NCBI RefSeq assembly: GCF_037893015.1
Contig: NC_133661.1
Coordinates: 182,506,508 to 182,570,507 of the forward strand
Direction: 5' to 3'
Source of the DNA: Macrotis lagotis
Taxonomy: Eukaryota; Chordata; Mammalia; Peramelemorphia; Peramelidae
Length of the DNA: 64,000 bases
The translations under genes were made by a program, and so were the position numbers. Each line of letters opens with the position of its first letter. Positions within the stretch are counted from its first letter, which is position 1. Below the pieces are notes generated by a model that was given only the letters and a program-made list of their open reading frames with translations, had not been told where the DNA came from and did no database searches. This document shows, piece after piece, positions 29,240 through 42,035 of the stretch.

Positions 29240-32000
29240 AGCAAATTTTTTTTCCAATTGATATTTTATTTTTCTAATTATATGTTACAAAAGTTTTTCA
29301 ATATTCATTCATAGGCATATGCATTTTTACAAGGTACATAAATTCCTTCCATCCTACCTTCTCACCTCCTTCCCTTCAGCAATGACCAGTCTGGTGAATA
29401 TTGTACATTATACATTTGTTTTTACCATGTTTACAGATTAGTCATTTTCTGTATGAGGAATTAGGACTAAGGGAAAAGAAAGAAAACCATGAGATAGAAA
29501 GGAAAAGCATAAGAGAAAATTAAAAAAAAAATAAGTGTTCATTCAGATTCTGTAGTTTTTTTTTTCTTCACCTATAAATGGATAGCATTGTTCATAACAG
29601 ATTTTCCAAGGTTGTTCTAGTTCTCCAAACTGCTGAGAGGAGCTGAATCTATCAAGTTTGTTCATCTCACAATGTTGTTGTTTATGTGGACAATATTCTC
29701 TTGGTTCTGCTCCCTTCACTCAGCATTGGTTCCTGTAATTCTTTCCATTTTCTCTCAAATCTGACAATTCATGATTTCTTATAGAACAACAGTACTCCAT
29801 AATATTCATATGCTATAACTTGTTCAGTCATTCTCCAATTGGCATGCCCTCAATTTCCAGTTCTTTATCACTACAAAAAGAGTTGCTTTGAATATGTTGG
29901 AATATGTGGGACTTTTCCCATTTTTTATGATTTCTTCTGGATAAAGGCCTGGTATTGGTATAGCTGGGTCAAAGGGAATGATTGGTTTTATTGCTCTTTG
30001 GGCATAGTTCCATATTGCTCTCCAGAAAGTTTAGATCAGCTCACAACTCCATCAAGCAATGTATCAATGTCCCAATCCTCCCACAACCTCTCCAACACTG
30101 ATCATTTTCCCTTTTTGTCATCTTAGCCAATATAATAGGTGTGAGGTGATACCTCATAGTTTTAATTTGCATTTCTCTAATCAGTAATGATTTGGATAAT
30201 TTTTCATATGATTATATATAGCATTAATTTCTTCATTTGAAAACTGACTGTTCATATCCTTTGATCATTTATCAATTTGGGGAATGACTTATAACTTTAT
30301 AAATTTGATTCAATTCTCTATATATTTCCCTAGCTGTGAAATTTTTTTTCCCAGCTTTCTGTTTTCTGTCTAATCTTGGCAGCATTGGTTTTATTAATGC
30401 AAACCCTTTAAATTTAATATGGTCAAAATCATCCATTTTGCAATTTATAATGTACTCTATTTCTTGTTTAGGCATAAATATCTCCCCTTTCCATAGAACT
30501 GACAGTATTCCTTGATCTGATAATTGGTCTATTGCATTGCCCTTTATGTCTAAATCCTGTACCCATTTTGACCTTATTTTGGTATAGGGTGTAAAATGTG
30601 GGTCTAAATCTAGTTTTTACCATATTATTTTCCAGTTTTCCCAACAATTTTTGTCAAATAGTGAGTTCTTAATCCCAGAAGCTAATGTCTTTGAGTTTGT
30701 CAAAAAAGTAGATTACTGTAGTCATTTACTACTGTTTTTTTTAACCTCTCCTAATCCACTGGTCTAATATTCTATTTCTTAACCAGTACCAGGTAGTTTT
30801 AATAACTGCCATTTTATAGTATAGTTTTAGGTCTGGTAGAGCAAGACCACCTTCCTTTACATTTTTTTCATCAATTCCCTTGATAATCTTGATCTTTTGT
30901 TGCTCCAGATGAATTATATATATTAGCTCAGTAAAATAGTTATTTTATAGTTTGATGGTATGGCACTGAATAAGAAATTTAGTTTGGGTGGAATTGTCAT
31001 TTTTATTAAATTAGCCTGGCTTAACCATGAGCAATTGACATTTTCCCATGTTTTGATTTGACTTTGTGTGAAAAGAGTTTTGTAATTGTGTTCATACAGT
31101 TTCTGTGTTTGTCTTGGGAGGTAGATTCTTATTTCTAGCTCTTGCCCTTAGGCTTTGTGGTTCATATATAGAAAAACTGATGATTTCTGTGGGTTTATTT
31201 TATATCCTGCTACTTTCCTGAATTTGTCAATCATTTCAAGTAGTTTTTTAAAATGATATTCTTGGGTTCTTTAAGTATACCATCATATCATCTGCAAAGA
31301 GTGAAAGTTTCACTTCCTTATTGCCAACACTAATTCCTTTGATTTCTTTTTTCTTCTTTTTGTTAAAGCTAACATTTCTAATACTATAATTAATAGTAAT
31401 GGTGCCAATGGGCATCCTTGTTTCATCCCTGATCTATTGCAAATGCTCCTAGTTTACATATATTTATTGATGGTTTTTAGATAGATGCGGCTTATTATTT
31501 TAAGGAAAACTCAATTTATTCCTAAACTCTCTAGTGTTTATAATAGGAATGGATGTTGTATTTTTGTCAATGACTTTTTCAGCATCTATTGAAATAACTA
31601 TGTGATTTCTGTTGGTTTTGTTATTGATATGTTTAATTATATTAAATGTTTTCCTTATATTAAGCCTTCTCTGCCTACCTGGTATAAATCCTACCTGTTC
31701 ATGTGTATTTTCCTAATAATAATTTGCTATAATCTCTTGGCTAAAATTTTATTTAAGATTTTTGCATCAATGTTCATTAAGGAGATTGGTCTATAATTTT
31801 CATTGTTTTGGTTCTTCCTGGTTTAGGTATTAGTACCATATTGATGTCATAAAAGGAATTTGGCAGAACTTCTATTTTTAAAAAATAGTTTATGTAGTAT
31901 TGGAATTAATTGTTCCTTAATTGTTTCATAGGATTCATTTGAAAATTCATCTGGAACTGGAGACATTTTCTTAGGGAGTTTATTGTTGGTTTCTGCAATT

Positions 32001-32154
32001 TTTTTTTTTAGGTTTTTGCAAGGCAGGTGGGGTTAAGTGGCTTGCCCAAGGCCACACAACTAGGTAATTATTAAGTGTCTGAGACTGGATTTGAAACCAG
32101 GTACTCCTGACCCCAAGACCGGTGCTTTATCCACTATGCCACCTAGCCGCCCCT
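32001..32154 (-). mobile_element. WSINE1-like SINE nested in L1
   Basis: Reverse copy. The duplication GTTTCTGCAATT (31989-32000 and 32155-32166) flanks it. Confidence 0.9.
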
Positions 32155-32366
32155 GTTTCTGCAATTTTCTTCTGAAATGTGGTTATTTAAGTATTTCATT
32201 TCCTCTTTTGCTAATCTGTGTAGTTTGTATTTTGGTAAACATTCATCCATTTCACTCAGGTTATCAGTTGAGTAAAATAGCTCCAAATTATTTCTTTAAT
32301 TTTCTCCTCATTTGTGGTGAGTTCAACCTTTTCATTTTTGATACTGGGAATTTGGTTTTCTTCCTT

Positions 32367-32523
32367 CTTTTTTTTTTAGCTTTTTTGCAAAGCAAATGAG
32401 GTTAAGTGGCTTGCCCAAGGCCACATAGATAGGTAATTATTAAGTGTCTGAGACCGGATTTGAACCCAGGTACTCCTGACTCCAAGGCCGGTGCTTTATC
32501 CACTATGCCACCTAGCCGCCCCC
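32367..32523 (-). mobile_element. WSINE1-like SINE nested in L1
   Basis: Reverse copy with GGTTAAGTGGCTTGCCCAAG and CACCTAGCCGCCCCC, flanked by TCTTCCTT at 32359-32366 and 32524-32531. Confidence 0.9.
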
Positions 32524-32742
32524 TCTTCCTTTTTTAAATAAATTAATCAAAGTTTTATCTATTTTTTCCATAAAACCAACTCTTAGTTTTATTTATTAGC
32601 TCAATGATTTTCTTGCTTTAAATTTTATTAATCTCTCCTTTGATTTTCAGAATTTCTAATTTGGCTTTTAATTGAGGATCTTTAATTTGTTCTTTTTCTA
32701 GTTTTTTTAGTTGCATACCCAATTCATTGATCTCCTCTTTCT

Positions 32743-32905
32743 TTCTTTTCTGATTTTTTTTGTTCTTTTTTTTCAAGGCAATGGGGTTAAGTGATTTGCC
32801 CAAGGTAACACAGCTAGGTAATTATTAAGTGTCTGAGGTCATATTTGAACTCAAGTCCTCCTGACTCTAGGGCCAGTGCTCTGTCCACTGCGCCACCTAG
32901 TGCCC
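32743..32905 (-). mobile_element. WSINE1-like SINE nested in L1, older type
   Basis: Reverse copy flanked by TGATCTCCTCTTTCT (32728-32742) and TGATCTCGTCTTTCT (32906-32920), one mismatch. Confidence 0.9.
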
Positions 32906-33933
32906 TGATCTCGTCTTTCTCTATTTTATTCTTATAAACATTTAGAGATATAAAATTTCCCCTAAAAACTACATCCCATAAATTTTGGTATGATGTCTTA
33001 TTGTTATCATTTTCTTGGATGAAATTATTGATTACTTCTATGATTTCTTATTTAATCCATTCATTCTTTAAAATTAAGTTATTTAGTTTTCAATTTTTGC
33101 TTTATCTTTCCATAGTCCTTTGTTGTCTATGTCTCCTTTAATTCAATCAGTGTCTCCTCTACGAATTTGAATGCTATAGGTCTAGGTGCATTTGTTTAAT
33201 GATGTTATAACTTCAAGGTGCCTTTGAATAAGATATAGTTTCCTTTCTTATCCCTTATAATGAGATCTATTTTTACTTTTGCTTTTGCTTTGTCTCAGAT
33301 CAGATCTGATTTTTTTTTACTTCTGCTGAAGCATGATATATTTTGCTCCAGCCTTTTACCTTTAACCCAGAGTGTATCTCTCTGCTTCAAATGTGTTTCT
33401 TGTAAACAACATATTGTAGGATTATAGTTTTCAAGTCATTCTGCTATCCACTTCCATTTTATGGAAGAATTCAGCCCATTCACATTTACAATTAAAAGTA
33501 TTAATTCTTTATTTCCCTCCATGTTATCTTTCCCCATTTGTACTTTTCTCCTCCCTTTCCCCATTAACTGTTCTCTTAAATTTTAACTTTAAGTTTAGTT
33601 TTACTTATACCTTCAACTTCCCTTTTATCAGTCCCTTCTTCCCTCTTCTTTCCCTTTCCCCCCCCCACCCCCCTCTCCACTTCTCTGTAGGATAGAACAG
33701 ATTTTTAAATCCAATAGGGAATGTATGTTATTCCCTCTTTGGGTCAAATCTATTGAGTAGAATTTAGATGGTGTTCACACCCTCCCTTCTATCTTTCTGC
33801 TATAATAGGACATGGTGCTTCTTCACCTGGTGTTACTTATCCACTAATGCCTAGCCTTCTCCTAGCATAGTTCTTTTTATGTTTTTATTGTTTTAACTCT
33901 GACTTGTACTTATATTCCCTTTGTCAAAAAAAA

Positions 33934-33947
33934 ATATTATATATACA

Positions 33948-34011
<64 letters not shown>
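33934..34011 (+). repeat. (AT)n microsatellite in the L1 inter-ORF spacer
   Basis: About 78 bases of alternating A and T with a few interruptions. Confidence 0.95.
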
Positions 34012-34012
<1 letters not shown>

Positions 34013-34065
34013 CTTTTTTTCTGACCTGATAGAAGTATTAACCATCAAAGGCTGCTTGATTGTTG

Positions 34066-34190
34066 TTTTTTTCTTTTGCTGCCCAAGGTCACAGAGCTAG
34101 ACAATTATTAAGTGTCTGAGGCCACACCTGAACCCAGGTCCTCCTAATTCCAGGGTCTTACTCTATCCACTGTGCCACCTAGCTGCCCCA
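34066..34190 (-). mobile_element. WSINE1-like SINE nested in L1, 3'-shortened
   Basis: It starts at GCTGCCCAAGGTCACAGAGC, lacking the usual GGGGTTAAGTG part, and ends CACCTAGCTGCCCC. TTGATTG-type words flank both sides. Confidence 0.8.
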
Positions 34191-35760
34191 TTGATTGCTT
34201 GAATGATTGATAAGCTTTATAGTCATTAAGTGACTCTCCCCTTTTCTATCTCATTAGAAATATACTTTTCAATAGTCATGAATCCTATCAAATTATAATC
34301 TTTTTATACTTTATCCCCCTTTCAAGTACTCTCCATGGACACATAATTCTCATGAGCCAAAGAATAATGCAAAGCCAAATCATTTCATGAACCATTTGTA
34401 TCACCCCTCCCCCCCCCAAGCACACTTCCTTCAACTGTAGCCAAAGCTTCAGGCAAAGTATATCTCTTTATGATGTTTTCACATCCAGTCCTTCTAAGTA
34501 TACTCTTTCCCCTTCATCTCTATAATACTACAACCATATAATACTACAACTTTCTCCAGCCAAAGTATGGGAGACACTCTCCCATTGTCCCTTTAGGCCC
34601 CAACATGAAACTAAAACCCTTGTTAACTAAAGTATGGATTAAGATAAAATCACTTCTACCCTTTCAAGTATGATCCCATCTTCTTCCCCATAGTACTATA
34701 AACCTCTAAGTATCTGGTAAAGTCCCTTCTGATTTAATCATGTAAAGAGCCTCTAAGTTCTCTAACTGCTAGGACACCCTGAAAGTCTCTTTTAAGAACT
34801 TGAGCATTGATTGTGAGGTATGAGAGACACTGGCACGACATACCAGCATAGGGTGCCCTCAATCAGAGCTCTATGAGCAAGGAAGAACTAAAGGAATTCA
34901 AAGGAAACATTAGATATATGTTTAGAGTAAATACCCCCGTGTTCACCTGAACTATTTGTATCTGACCAGTGGTAGAGCACTCTGAGCTCATATTGGTTTG
35001 AGCAGCCATAGTCAGACACATAGTAATCTGTCTCAAACATAGTGATGTCATTTTGGTCTTCGATAAAGAAGGGCAAGAACCAACCATTCCCATATTCTCT
35101 AACTACAATCTCTTCAACTATGTTCAACCCTTTAACTATCCTAAGAGAAATACAATTCTTAAGAGTAAAAAGTGCTATCTTCCTTTGTAGGGTTGTATTC
35201 AATGTAAAGTTTTCACCTAACATTTTTTTTCCATGTACCTTTTTATGTATCTCTTGAGTGTTGTATTCAAAGATTGAATTCTCTGTTCAGTTCTGGTTTT
35301 GTTATCAAGTATTATTGCAAGTTCTCTATTTCATTGAACATCCATCTTTTCCCCTGACAGAATATGCTGGATTTTTCAGGGTAGTAAATTCTTGGTTGTA
35401 ATCCAGGGTCCTTTGCCCTCTGAAATATACTATTTCAGGCCCTCTGACCCTTTAATGATAAAAACTGATAAACCCTGGGTAATTCTGATTATGCTTCCTT
35501 TGTATTCACATTACTTCTTTTTTGGATGCTTGCAGTATTTTTCACCTTTATTTGAGAATTCTGGAATCTGTCTATGATAGTCTTTGGAGTTTTTCTCCTG
35601 AGATCTCTTTCTGGGGGTGTTCTGTGTATTCTTTTAAGGGTGATTTTTGTCTTCTTGATCTAGTTTTCCCTGATAATTTCCTGAAAGATATTTTCCAGGC
35701 TCTTTTTTTTTTGATCTAGGTTTACTGATAGACCAATAAGTTGTAATGGATGTATTTTCT

Positions 35761-35908
35761 TTCTTTCTTTTTTTTTTTTTTGCAACGCAAACGGGGTTAA
35801 GTGACTTGCCCAAGGCCACACAGCTAGGTAATTATTAAGTGTCTGAGACCGGATTTGAACCCAGGTACTCCTGACTCCAGGGCTGGTGCTCTATCCACTG
35901 CCGCCCCG
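35761..35908 (-). mobile_element. WSINE1-like SINE nested in L1
   Basis: Reverse copy flanked by a 13-base duplication GGATGTATTTTCT at 35748-35760 and 35909-35921. About ten bases are missing near its 5' end. Confidence 0.9.
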
Positions 35909-37413
35909 GGATGTATTTTCTAGGTCATTTGTTTTTCCTAAAAGGTACTTTACATTTTCTTCAATTTTTTTTCAGCCTTTTGACTTTATTTGACGGCATC
36001 TTGGTGACTCATAGATTCATTGGTTTCTATTTGTCCAATTCTAATTTTTAAGGTTTTATTTTCTGCTTCCTTTTCCAGTTGGTTAATTTTACTTTTTGCT
36101 GAGTTGTATTCCCTTTTCAGTTACTCAATTTGAGTTTTAGATGAGTTGCATTCCTTTTCCAGTTGGTTCACTTTATTTTTTGAAGAGTTACATTCTTTTT
36201 CCAGTTGATTATTTTTTACTTTTAAAGGAATTGATATCTTTGGTCAATTTTTCCATAATTTTCATGCATGGCTTTCATTTCTTTTTCCCATTTTTCTTCT
36301 TCCTCTGTTCTTTGGTTTTTAAATTATTTTTAACACTCTTCTATGAGGTTTTGGATTTGAGTCCAATTCATAGACTCCTTTGAGACTTCTCATGTAGGTA
36401 ATTTGTCACTAGTTTCTTCTTCTAAGGTAGCATTTTTATCATTTCTATCTGTATAGTAGCTTTCTATGGTTAGTGCTCTTTTAGTTTTTTTGCTCAATTT
36501 GATTGGTTGACTTGGCTCCTGGGATGTAGGGAGTATAGACCCAAGCTTTTTTGTGCTGGAACTGGGATCTGATCTCTAGTTTATCTCTGGCCAAGATATT
36601 GTCTGTGCAGCCCAGGCACTGCTTATGTGGAGGTGTGTTTCCCCCTTTATGTCCAGGCTCTGCCTATGCAGTGGTTTGCTCCCAACCCAGTCCTGTCTTT
36701 TGCCCCAGTGTTCCCAGGGTTCAGACTTTGTCAGGGGTTGGGACCCTCCCTTCTGGCTTGTTATCTAGGTGCCTGGACCTGTGCTGTTGTCTAGCTGCCT
36801 GCACCTGGACTGCACTGTGACTAAAAGTTTCCCACTAACTTTCCAGCTTTCCTGCCTTGTGGGGCTTTACTTGCCTTCTCCCTCCCCACAAGAGACAGAC
36901 TTCACTGAAGATCTTCCAGGATGTCTGCAGTTGAAAACTTGTTTCCATTTTTTCTTTTTTTAGGTGAGATCTATAGCTTTAATGTCTGTACAGAGAAAAG
37001 CTCCAGGAGCATGCTAGCTTCATACCACCATCTTGTCTCTGCCCCAGAAGTCAAGAACCAAGCAAATTAGTAAAAGAAGGAGATACATAGGAAGAGATTA
37101 TCAGCCACAAACCTGATAACGAATGGGAAATGGGAGATAGGATGGAAGACAGATCACTAAACCCACTTCCTTTCTTCTCACTTAGAATAAGAAAGATAAA
37201 ATGGAATGATTGGTTTGAATTAGTCTATTAACCTTACTTCTGGGGTCTGGTGAGTCCCTATTTAACTCTGGGTAGCATTTGATAAAAGATAGGAAAGTTT
37301 GATTCTGGGGGAAAGCAAGATGTGAATTCAATGAAAAGATAGTGATAAAATCAGATTTTTTTGGAAAATCAGAGAAGGAAAAAAAATCTGTATGGCAATT
37401 TAAAGTTCTTTCA

Positions 37414-37534
37414 TGGGACTAGCTAGGTAGCTAGGTGGTGCAATGGATAGAGCATCAGCCCCGAAGGCAGGAGGAGTTCAAATCTGACCTCACTTAATAA
37501 TTACTTAACAGCATTGCCTTGCAAAAAAAAAAAT
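37414..37534 (+). mobile_element. WSINE1-like SINE, internally shortened
   Basis: GCTAGGTGGTGCAATGGATA through CCTTGCAAAAA, with the middle part between ACTTAACAG and GCATTGCC missing. TTCTTTCA flanks it at 37406-37413 and 37535-37542. Confidence 0.85.
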
Positions 37535-38910
37535 TTCTTTCACCCAGGAAGGACAGAGGAAGAAAACTCAAAGAGATCTAGTTAAGACTGAATGTGGGGA
37601 TCACTGAATGCTAACTCTAAAGATTCTGATTAGTGAAACTGGTTAGTCAAAATTGAAAATTACCCAAGAAATTTTGGAAGAGCTAATTGTTATCATGAAA
37701 AAGACTGAACAAGCATTGTGCTAGGTAAACACACCCAGAAAAATAAAGATCCTGCTCTTAAAAAGTGTACAATCTAAGAGGGAGACTAAACCTTTAAAGT
37801 AGGGTCTATATTTTTTGGGTGTGTTTGCCCAGCCTATAAAATGATCTGAGGTCATACTCCCCTTTTCCTCTCCTTCCCAGCCTACCCACCCACCCAAAAT
37901 CAGCTTTATCTTGGAGAAACCACTTACCACCCTTTTCAATTGTTCTTTTCTTTCCTCCCCACAATGGGAGCCTTAAGGTATGCTTCTTGTCACCCATACT
38001 TAAGATGATGCCACTCACACTTCTTTGCTGGTCCCATCCCCATCACAACCTGAATAGCAGCTATAGTAGTAGCCTCTTTCCAGTGCCCATTTTCCCCCTA
38101 GTAATCTGATAATACCCCATGACTACCCTTTCTTGCCCTGGGTACAAAAACAATTAATTATAGCTCCCAGTGGAGGAACACTTCTGGACATGGGGAATTG
38201 TCCATGAATTCATGAAGATGGGAAAGGGCAGATAGAAATGTAATTAAATCCTTTCTTATAGTGAAAAATGAATTGGTATGACTGGTAGATAAGAAAGACA
38301 AAAGTCAGTAGCAAGAACTGTTATGTCCATCAAATTTCTCTGTCAGCTAATTTATGTACTTAGCAATTACCTTCTTGGGAAACAAGAGAAGCATGGTACC
38401 TGCCCTAAAGTGACTTGAAATTTAGTCAGGGAGAGAAAGAACAACTATAAGCATGTCTACAAGTTGAAATAATGGACAGTCCTACAAGTGGAAGGAGGAT
38501 ACAGTGCCTGGTGGAGTTTTGGGAATAATTTTGAACTCATTGCCTTTCATTTCCCTGAGTATTATTTATGATTAGTTCCCTATCTAGATATACCTCCACT
38601 GTCAGTTAGTTGATTCTGAGCAATCAAAACTGGAAAAAATAAAATAAAACAAACCCTAAACACTTGATATAAGATGCCTCCTTAGAAAAACACCCTGTGC
38701 TTCAAAATGACCTATATCTGTGTTAAACTTTGCAAGGTTAAGGGAGCTAAGTGAAACCCAGGGGAGATGTTTAACTCATTCTATTGTTATAATTTCAGTT
38801 TTATACATATATTTAATAAAAATACTTTGGGACAAATGTGATCTCAGAAATCTACTAAATTGTTAATAGCTTCCCCAGGCTTTTGCTTCCTTCTATGGGA
38901 TCTAATCAAA
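37535..38910. other. No gene seen
   Basis: Contains L2-like scraps at about 37700-37800 (CAAGCATTGTGCTAGGTAAA) and 38390-38530 (GCATGGTACCTGCCCTAAAG), both antisense. Open frames here are short and have no homology I know. Confidence 0.4.
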
Positions 38911-39066
38911 TATTTTTTTTTTAGGTTTTTGCAAGGCAAATGGGGTTAAGTGGCTTGCCCAAGGCCACACAGCTAGGTAATTATTAAGTGTCTGAGACTG
39001 GATTTGAACCCAGGTACTCCTGACTCCAAGGCCGGTGCTTTGTCCACTGCGCCACCTAGCTGCCCC
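38911..39066 (-). mobile_element. WSINE1-like SINE, young type
   Basis: Full reverse copy: TTTTTAGGTTTTTGCAAGGC, GGTAATTATTAAGTGTCTGA and CACCTAGCTGCCCCCC. Confidence 0.9.
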
Positions 39067-39227
39067 CCACTACACCACATAGTCACTCCTAATAAAATAT
39101 GTTTTAAAAAATCAACAAGTATACTTCCTTTGGTCACTAAGGTGAAATGCAAATTGTTCTTCATTTATGTATTCCCCATCTTGGTCCTGATCAGTTTCTT
39201 TAGAGAGAGACATCAGAGGAAAGTTAT

Positions 39228-39243
39228 CCCCCCCCCCCCCCCC
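39228..39243 (+). repeat. Poly(C) run
   Basis: Sixteen C in a row, followed by GGCCCCCC. Confidence 0.9.
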
Positions 39244-39485
39244 GGCCCCCCTGGGTTAGTGGCACAGTATCCCTTTCAGATCTGGAAAATCTGAGTAAAA
39301 TTCTTTGGCTTTCCCTTCATACCAGAGAACTTTGAATTATTATGACATTAAATGATAAAATATGTTGGTATCATACAATATTAAATATATTTTATACATC
39401 TCTGAGTTTCCAAACCTGCAGCCTTTGCATGTCATCTATGACTTCTGCAAAACTCCCCAAAAAACTCCTGTTAATGTCTTATGCC

Positions 39486-39625
39486 AGGCACAGCTAGGTG
39501 ATGTAGTGGATAGAGCATTAGCCCTGGAGTCAGGAGGACCTTCATGATCCAATCTCAGATATTTTATATGTACTAGCTCTGTGATCTTGGGCAAGTCACT
39601 TCCCTCCCCCTCAATTTTTCCAACT
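39486..39625 (+). repeat. tRNA-derived SINE, diverged
   Basis: CAGCTAGGTGATGTAGTGGA and CCCTGGAGTCAGGAGGACCT form the head, then AGCTCTGTGATCTTGGGCAA and GTCACTTCCC. The 3' part departs from the WSINE1-like consensus. Confidence 0.7.
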
Positions 39626-39629
39626 ACAT

Positions 39630-40535
39630 GCAATAGTAGTTTTCAACAATCATTTTTTGAAAGGTTTTTGAGTTTTACATTTTTCTCCCTCCCTCCCCTT
39701 CCCCTTTTCCTGACAGAAAGCAATCCAACATAGGCCATAATAATGCTAAATATAGATTCATGTTAGTTATGTTGTGAAAGAATAATCAAAATGGAGAAAA
39801 AACAATAAAAAAATACATAAGGCAACTTTTTAAAAATTGAAGACAGTAAGTTTGGTCTGCATTTAAACTTCACAGATCCTTCTCTGGATATTGATGGTGT
39901 TTTCTATCATAAGTCTTTTAGGATATCTTTGATTATTGTACTGCTGAAATGAATAAGTCCATCATAGTTGACCATTGCCCAATGTTGCTGTTAGTATGTA
40001 TAATGTTCTTCTGGTTCTGCTCAGCATCAATTCTTATAAGTCTTTCTAGGCTACTCTGAAATCCCGTCCTTCATGATTTCTTATAGAACAGTAGCGTTCC
40101 ATCACATTTATATACCACAATTGGTTCAGTCATTCCCCAACTGATGGGTATCCCTTCAATTTCCAATCTTTGCCACTACAAAAAGAAAATATTTTGTACA
40201 TTTGGGTTTTTTTTAACCTTTTTCATGATCTCTTAGGGATACAGACCTAGTAGTGGTATTACTGGGTCAAAGGGTATGATCTGTTTTATTGCCCTTTGGG
40301 TATAATTCCAAATTGCTCTCCAGAAAGGTTGGGTCAGGTCACAACTCCACCAACAATGCATGTGTCCCAGTTTTCCCACATCTCCCACACTGATCATCTT
40401 TTTTAGTTATACTGGCCAATCTGATAGGTGTGGGGTGGTACCTCAGAGTTGTTTTAATTTGCATTTCTCTAATGTAATGATTTAGAGCATTTTTTCATAT
40501 GACTTTAGCTAGCTTTGATTTCTTCATCTGAAAAC
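39630..40535 (-). mobile_element. 5'-truncated L1 fragment (ORF2 end and 3'UTR)
   Basis: The same landmarks as in the full L1 appear in the same order: TTATAGAACAGTAGCGTTCC, TTGGTTCAGTCATTCCCCAA, ACTGGGTCAAAGGGTATGAT, AATTGCTCTCCAGAAAGGTT, TCACAACTCCACCAACAATG and AATTTGCATTTCTCTAATG. It is more diverged, so an older L1. Confidence 0.8.
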
Positions 40536-40639
40536 TTGGGGTGTCACTTAACCCCATTGCCCTACATAAAAACAAAACAAAAACTTTTTTATGCCAACTA
40601 AATACATATTGAAACTGTGCCAGGGGAAAGTTGTAATGT

Positions 40640-40800
40640 GGAAGGGATAACTGTATAGTAGAAAGAGTTATTGATTTGGTATTAGAAGACTTGAATTTAA
40701 GTCTGGGCTCTGCCATTATTTTCTGTTTGGTCATGGGCAAGTCACCTAATGTAGCTGAGTCTCATTTTTCTTACCTGAAAAATAAGGATAATGAATAATC
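40640..40800 (+). repeat. MIR, sense
   Basis: GAAAGAGTTATTGATTTGGT, AGTCTGGGCTCTGCCATTAT, ATGGGCAAGTCACCTAATG and CTGAAAAATAAGGATAATGA. Confidence 0.7.
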
Positions 40801-40889
40801 AGTCCCAAGAAGCAGAGATTAAAATTGACATATATGCAAGATAAAAGATAAAGTAGGGTCTAGAGACTTCAATTATCTGGTAGCTATTG

Positions 40890-40893
<4 letters not shown>

Positions 40894-40937
<44 letters not shown>
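40894..40937 (+). repeat. (TC)n microsatellite
   Basis: About 22 TC units without interruption. Confidence 0.95.
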
Positions 40938-40941
<4 letters not shown>

Positions 40942-41069
40942 GAGCATCTAGTTAATTTATGACTGGTATGACTGATGATTGCTTTCTGAAGACAAAGGAA
41001 AGGGAACTAATTCTGTACCTAATTCTGACCACTAAGGAGAAATTGGTTGCTGAAGGATAAATGTAATTC

Positions 41070-41260
41070 AATTTAACATTTATTAAGACTTAAATATAGT
41101 GAACCTTGAGAGAAATGGATCCCGATAGAAACAAAAGTATTTAATAAGCACTTATTTGCCAGGCACTATGCTAAGGGCTGAGCAAAAAAAAAGAAAGACA
41201 GGCTTCATCCTCATGATGTTTACATGTTAATGGGGGAAGACAAGAAATACAGGGAACTGG
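41070..41260 (-). repeat. L2-like LINE 3' fragment
   Basis: AATAAGCACTTATTTGCCAG, GCACTATGCTAAGGGCTGAG and a diverged CTTACAGTCTAATGGGGGAG-type end, typical of reversed L2 3' ends. Confidence 0.6.
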
Positions 41261-41804
41261 AGAAAACCAGAGCATCGGGAGTGGATCTGGGAAAGGGCTG
41301 AGGTACATGGTTGGTTCCAGCATTTCCTAAAATGGACATTTGGGGAGAAACTCAGCAATTGGAGGAAGGGATCACAAGGGCAAAGGGATTTTCTAGGGTA
41401 AAACAGAGTTCATTATAAATAAGGAAAAGCTAATAATTTTCTGACAAACCCTAGGAGAACAAATTTCAGAGTTCAGAGAAAAGAACAGATTGAATTCCAC
41501 AGTCTAAAAATCCTATAGGAGAAGTCAGACCAAGAAGAATGGAAGACTCTCAAGAACTAAATTTTGATAAAACAAATATAAATGATTCCACCAAGGATGA
41601 AAAGGGGGAGCTTGTCTGAAGAGACCAAACAGATTAGATTTCTACAAGATAAGTGCAGAAGATGAAAGAATGGATAGGTACCTGAGAATGAATACAAAAC
41701 AGTAGCCTGTTCCTATAAGGAAAATATCAGAAATGCTAAAGGCCAGAATCAGCTGAAGTTTATGTTGAAACCAAACTAATACAAGTATCCCATATGCAAG
41801 GGAG

Positions 41805-42035
41805 CAAAGGGAATATACATTTATACAAATGTCTATTATGTGCCAGGCACCTGACAAATCTTATCTCACAATAACACTGTGAGGTGAATGCTGCAATTAT
41901 CCCAATTTTATAGTCGAGGAGGCTGGGTCAAGGAGAAGTTAAATGGCTTTCTCAGGATCACACAGCCAGTAAGTGTCTGAGTCCAAATTTGAATTCAAGT
42001 CTTCCTGACTCCTAAGGCATTATTCTAGTTATATG
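41805..42035 (-). repeat. MIR/CORE-SINE, antisense
   Basis: TCTATTATGTGCCAGGCACC, CCCAATTTTATAGTCGAGGA, GGATCACACAGCCAGTAAGT and TCTTCCTGACTCCTAAGGC in order. Confidence 0.8.

Larger units (their letters stand above)
29248..37060 (-). mobile_element. Near-full-length marsupial L1 LINE, inactive, with five nested SINEs
   Basis: On the minus strand the element runs from a 5' end containing GGGGCAGAGACAAGATGGTG (near 37047) to an AATAAA-containing 3' end and A tail at 29248. AGCAAATT at 29240-29247 and 37061-37068 is the likely target duplication. ORF1 occupies about 36.4-35.2 kb: a Lys/Glu-rich coiled coil (about 35.95-36.45 kb) then a C-terminal part with QPRIYYPEK, matching the QPRISYPAK of human ORF1p. 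ORF2 begins near 33.52 kb (NVNGLNSS, ICCLQETH, the endonuclease start) and runs to about 30 kb. Both frames carry many stops; no open frame exceeds about 111 codons. Without SINEs it is about 7.0 kb. A spacer of about 1.7 kb separates ORF1 and ORF2. Confidence 0.85.
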
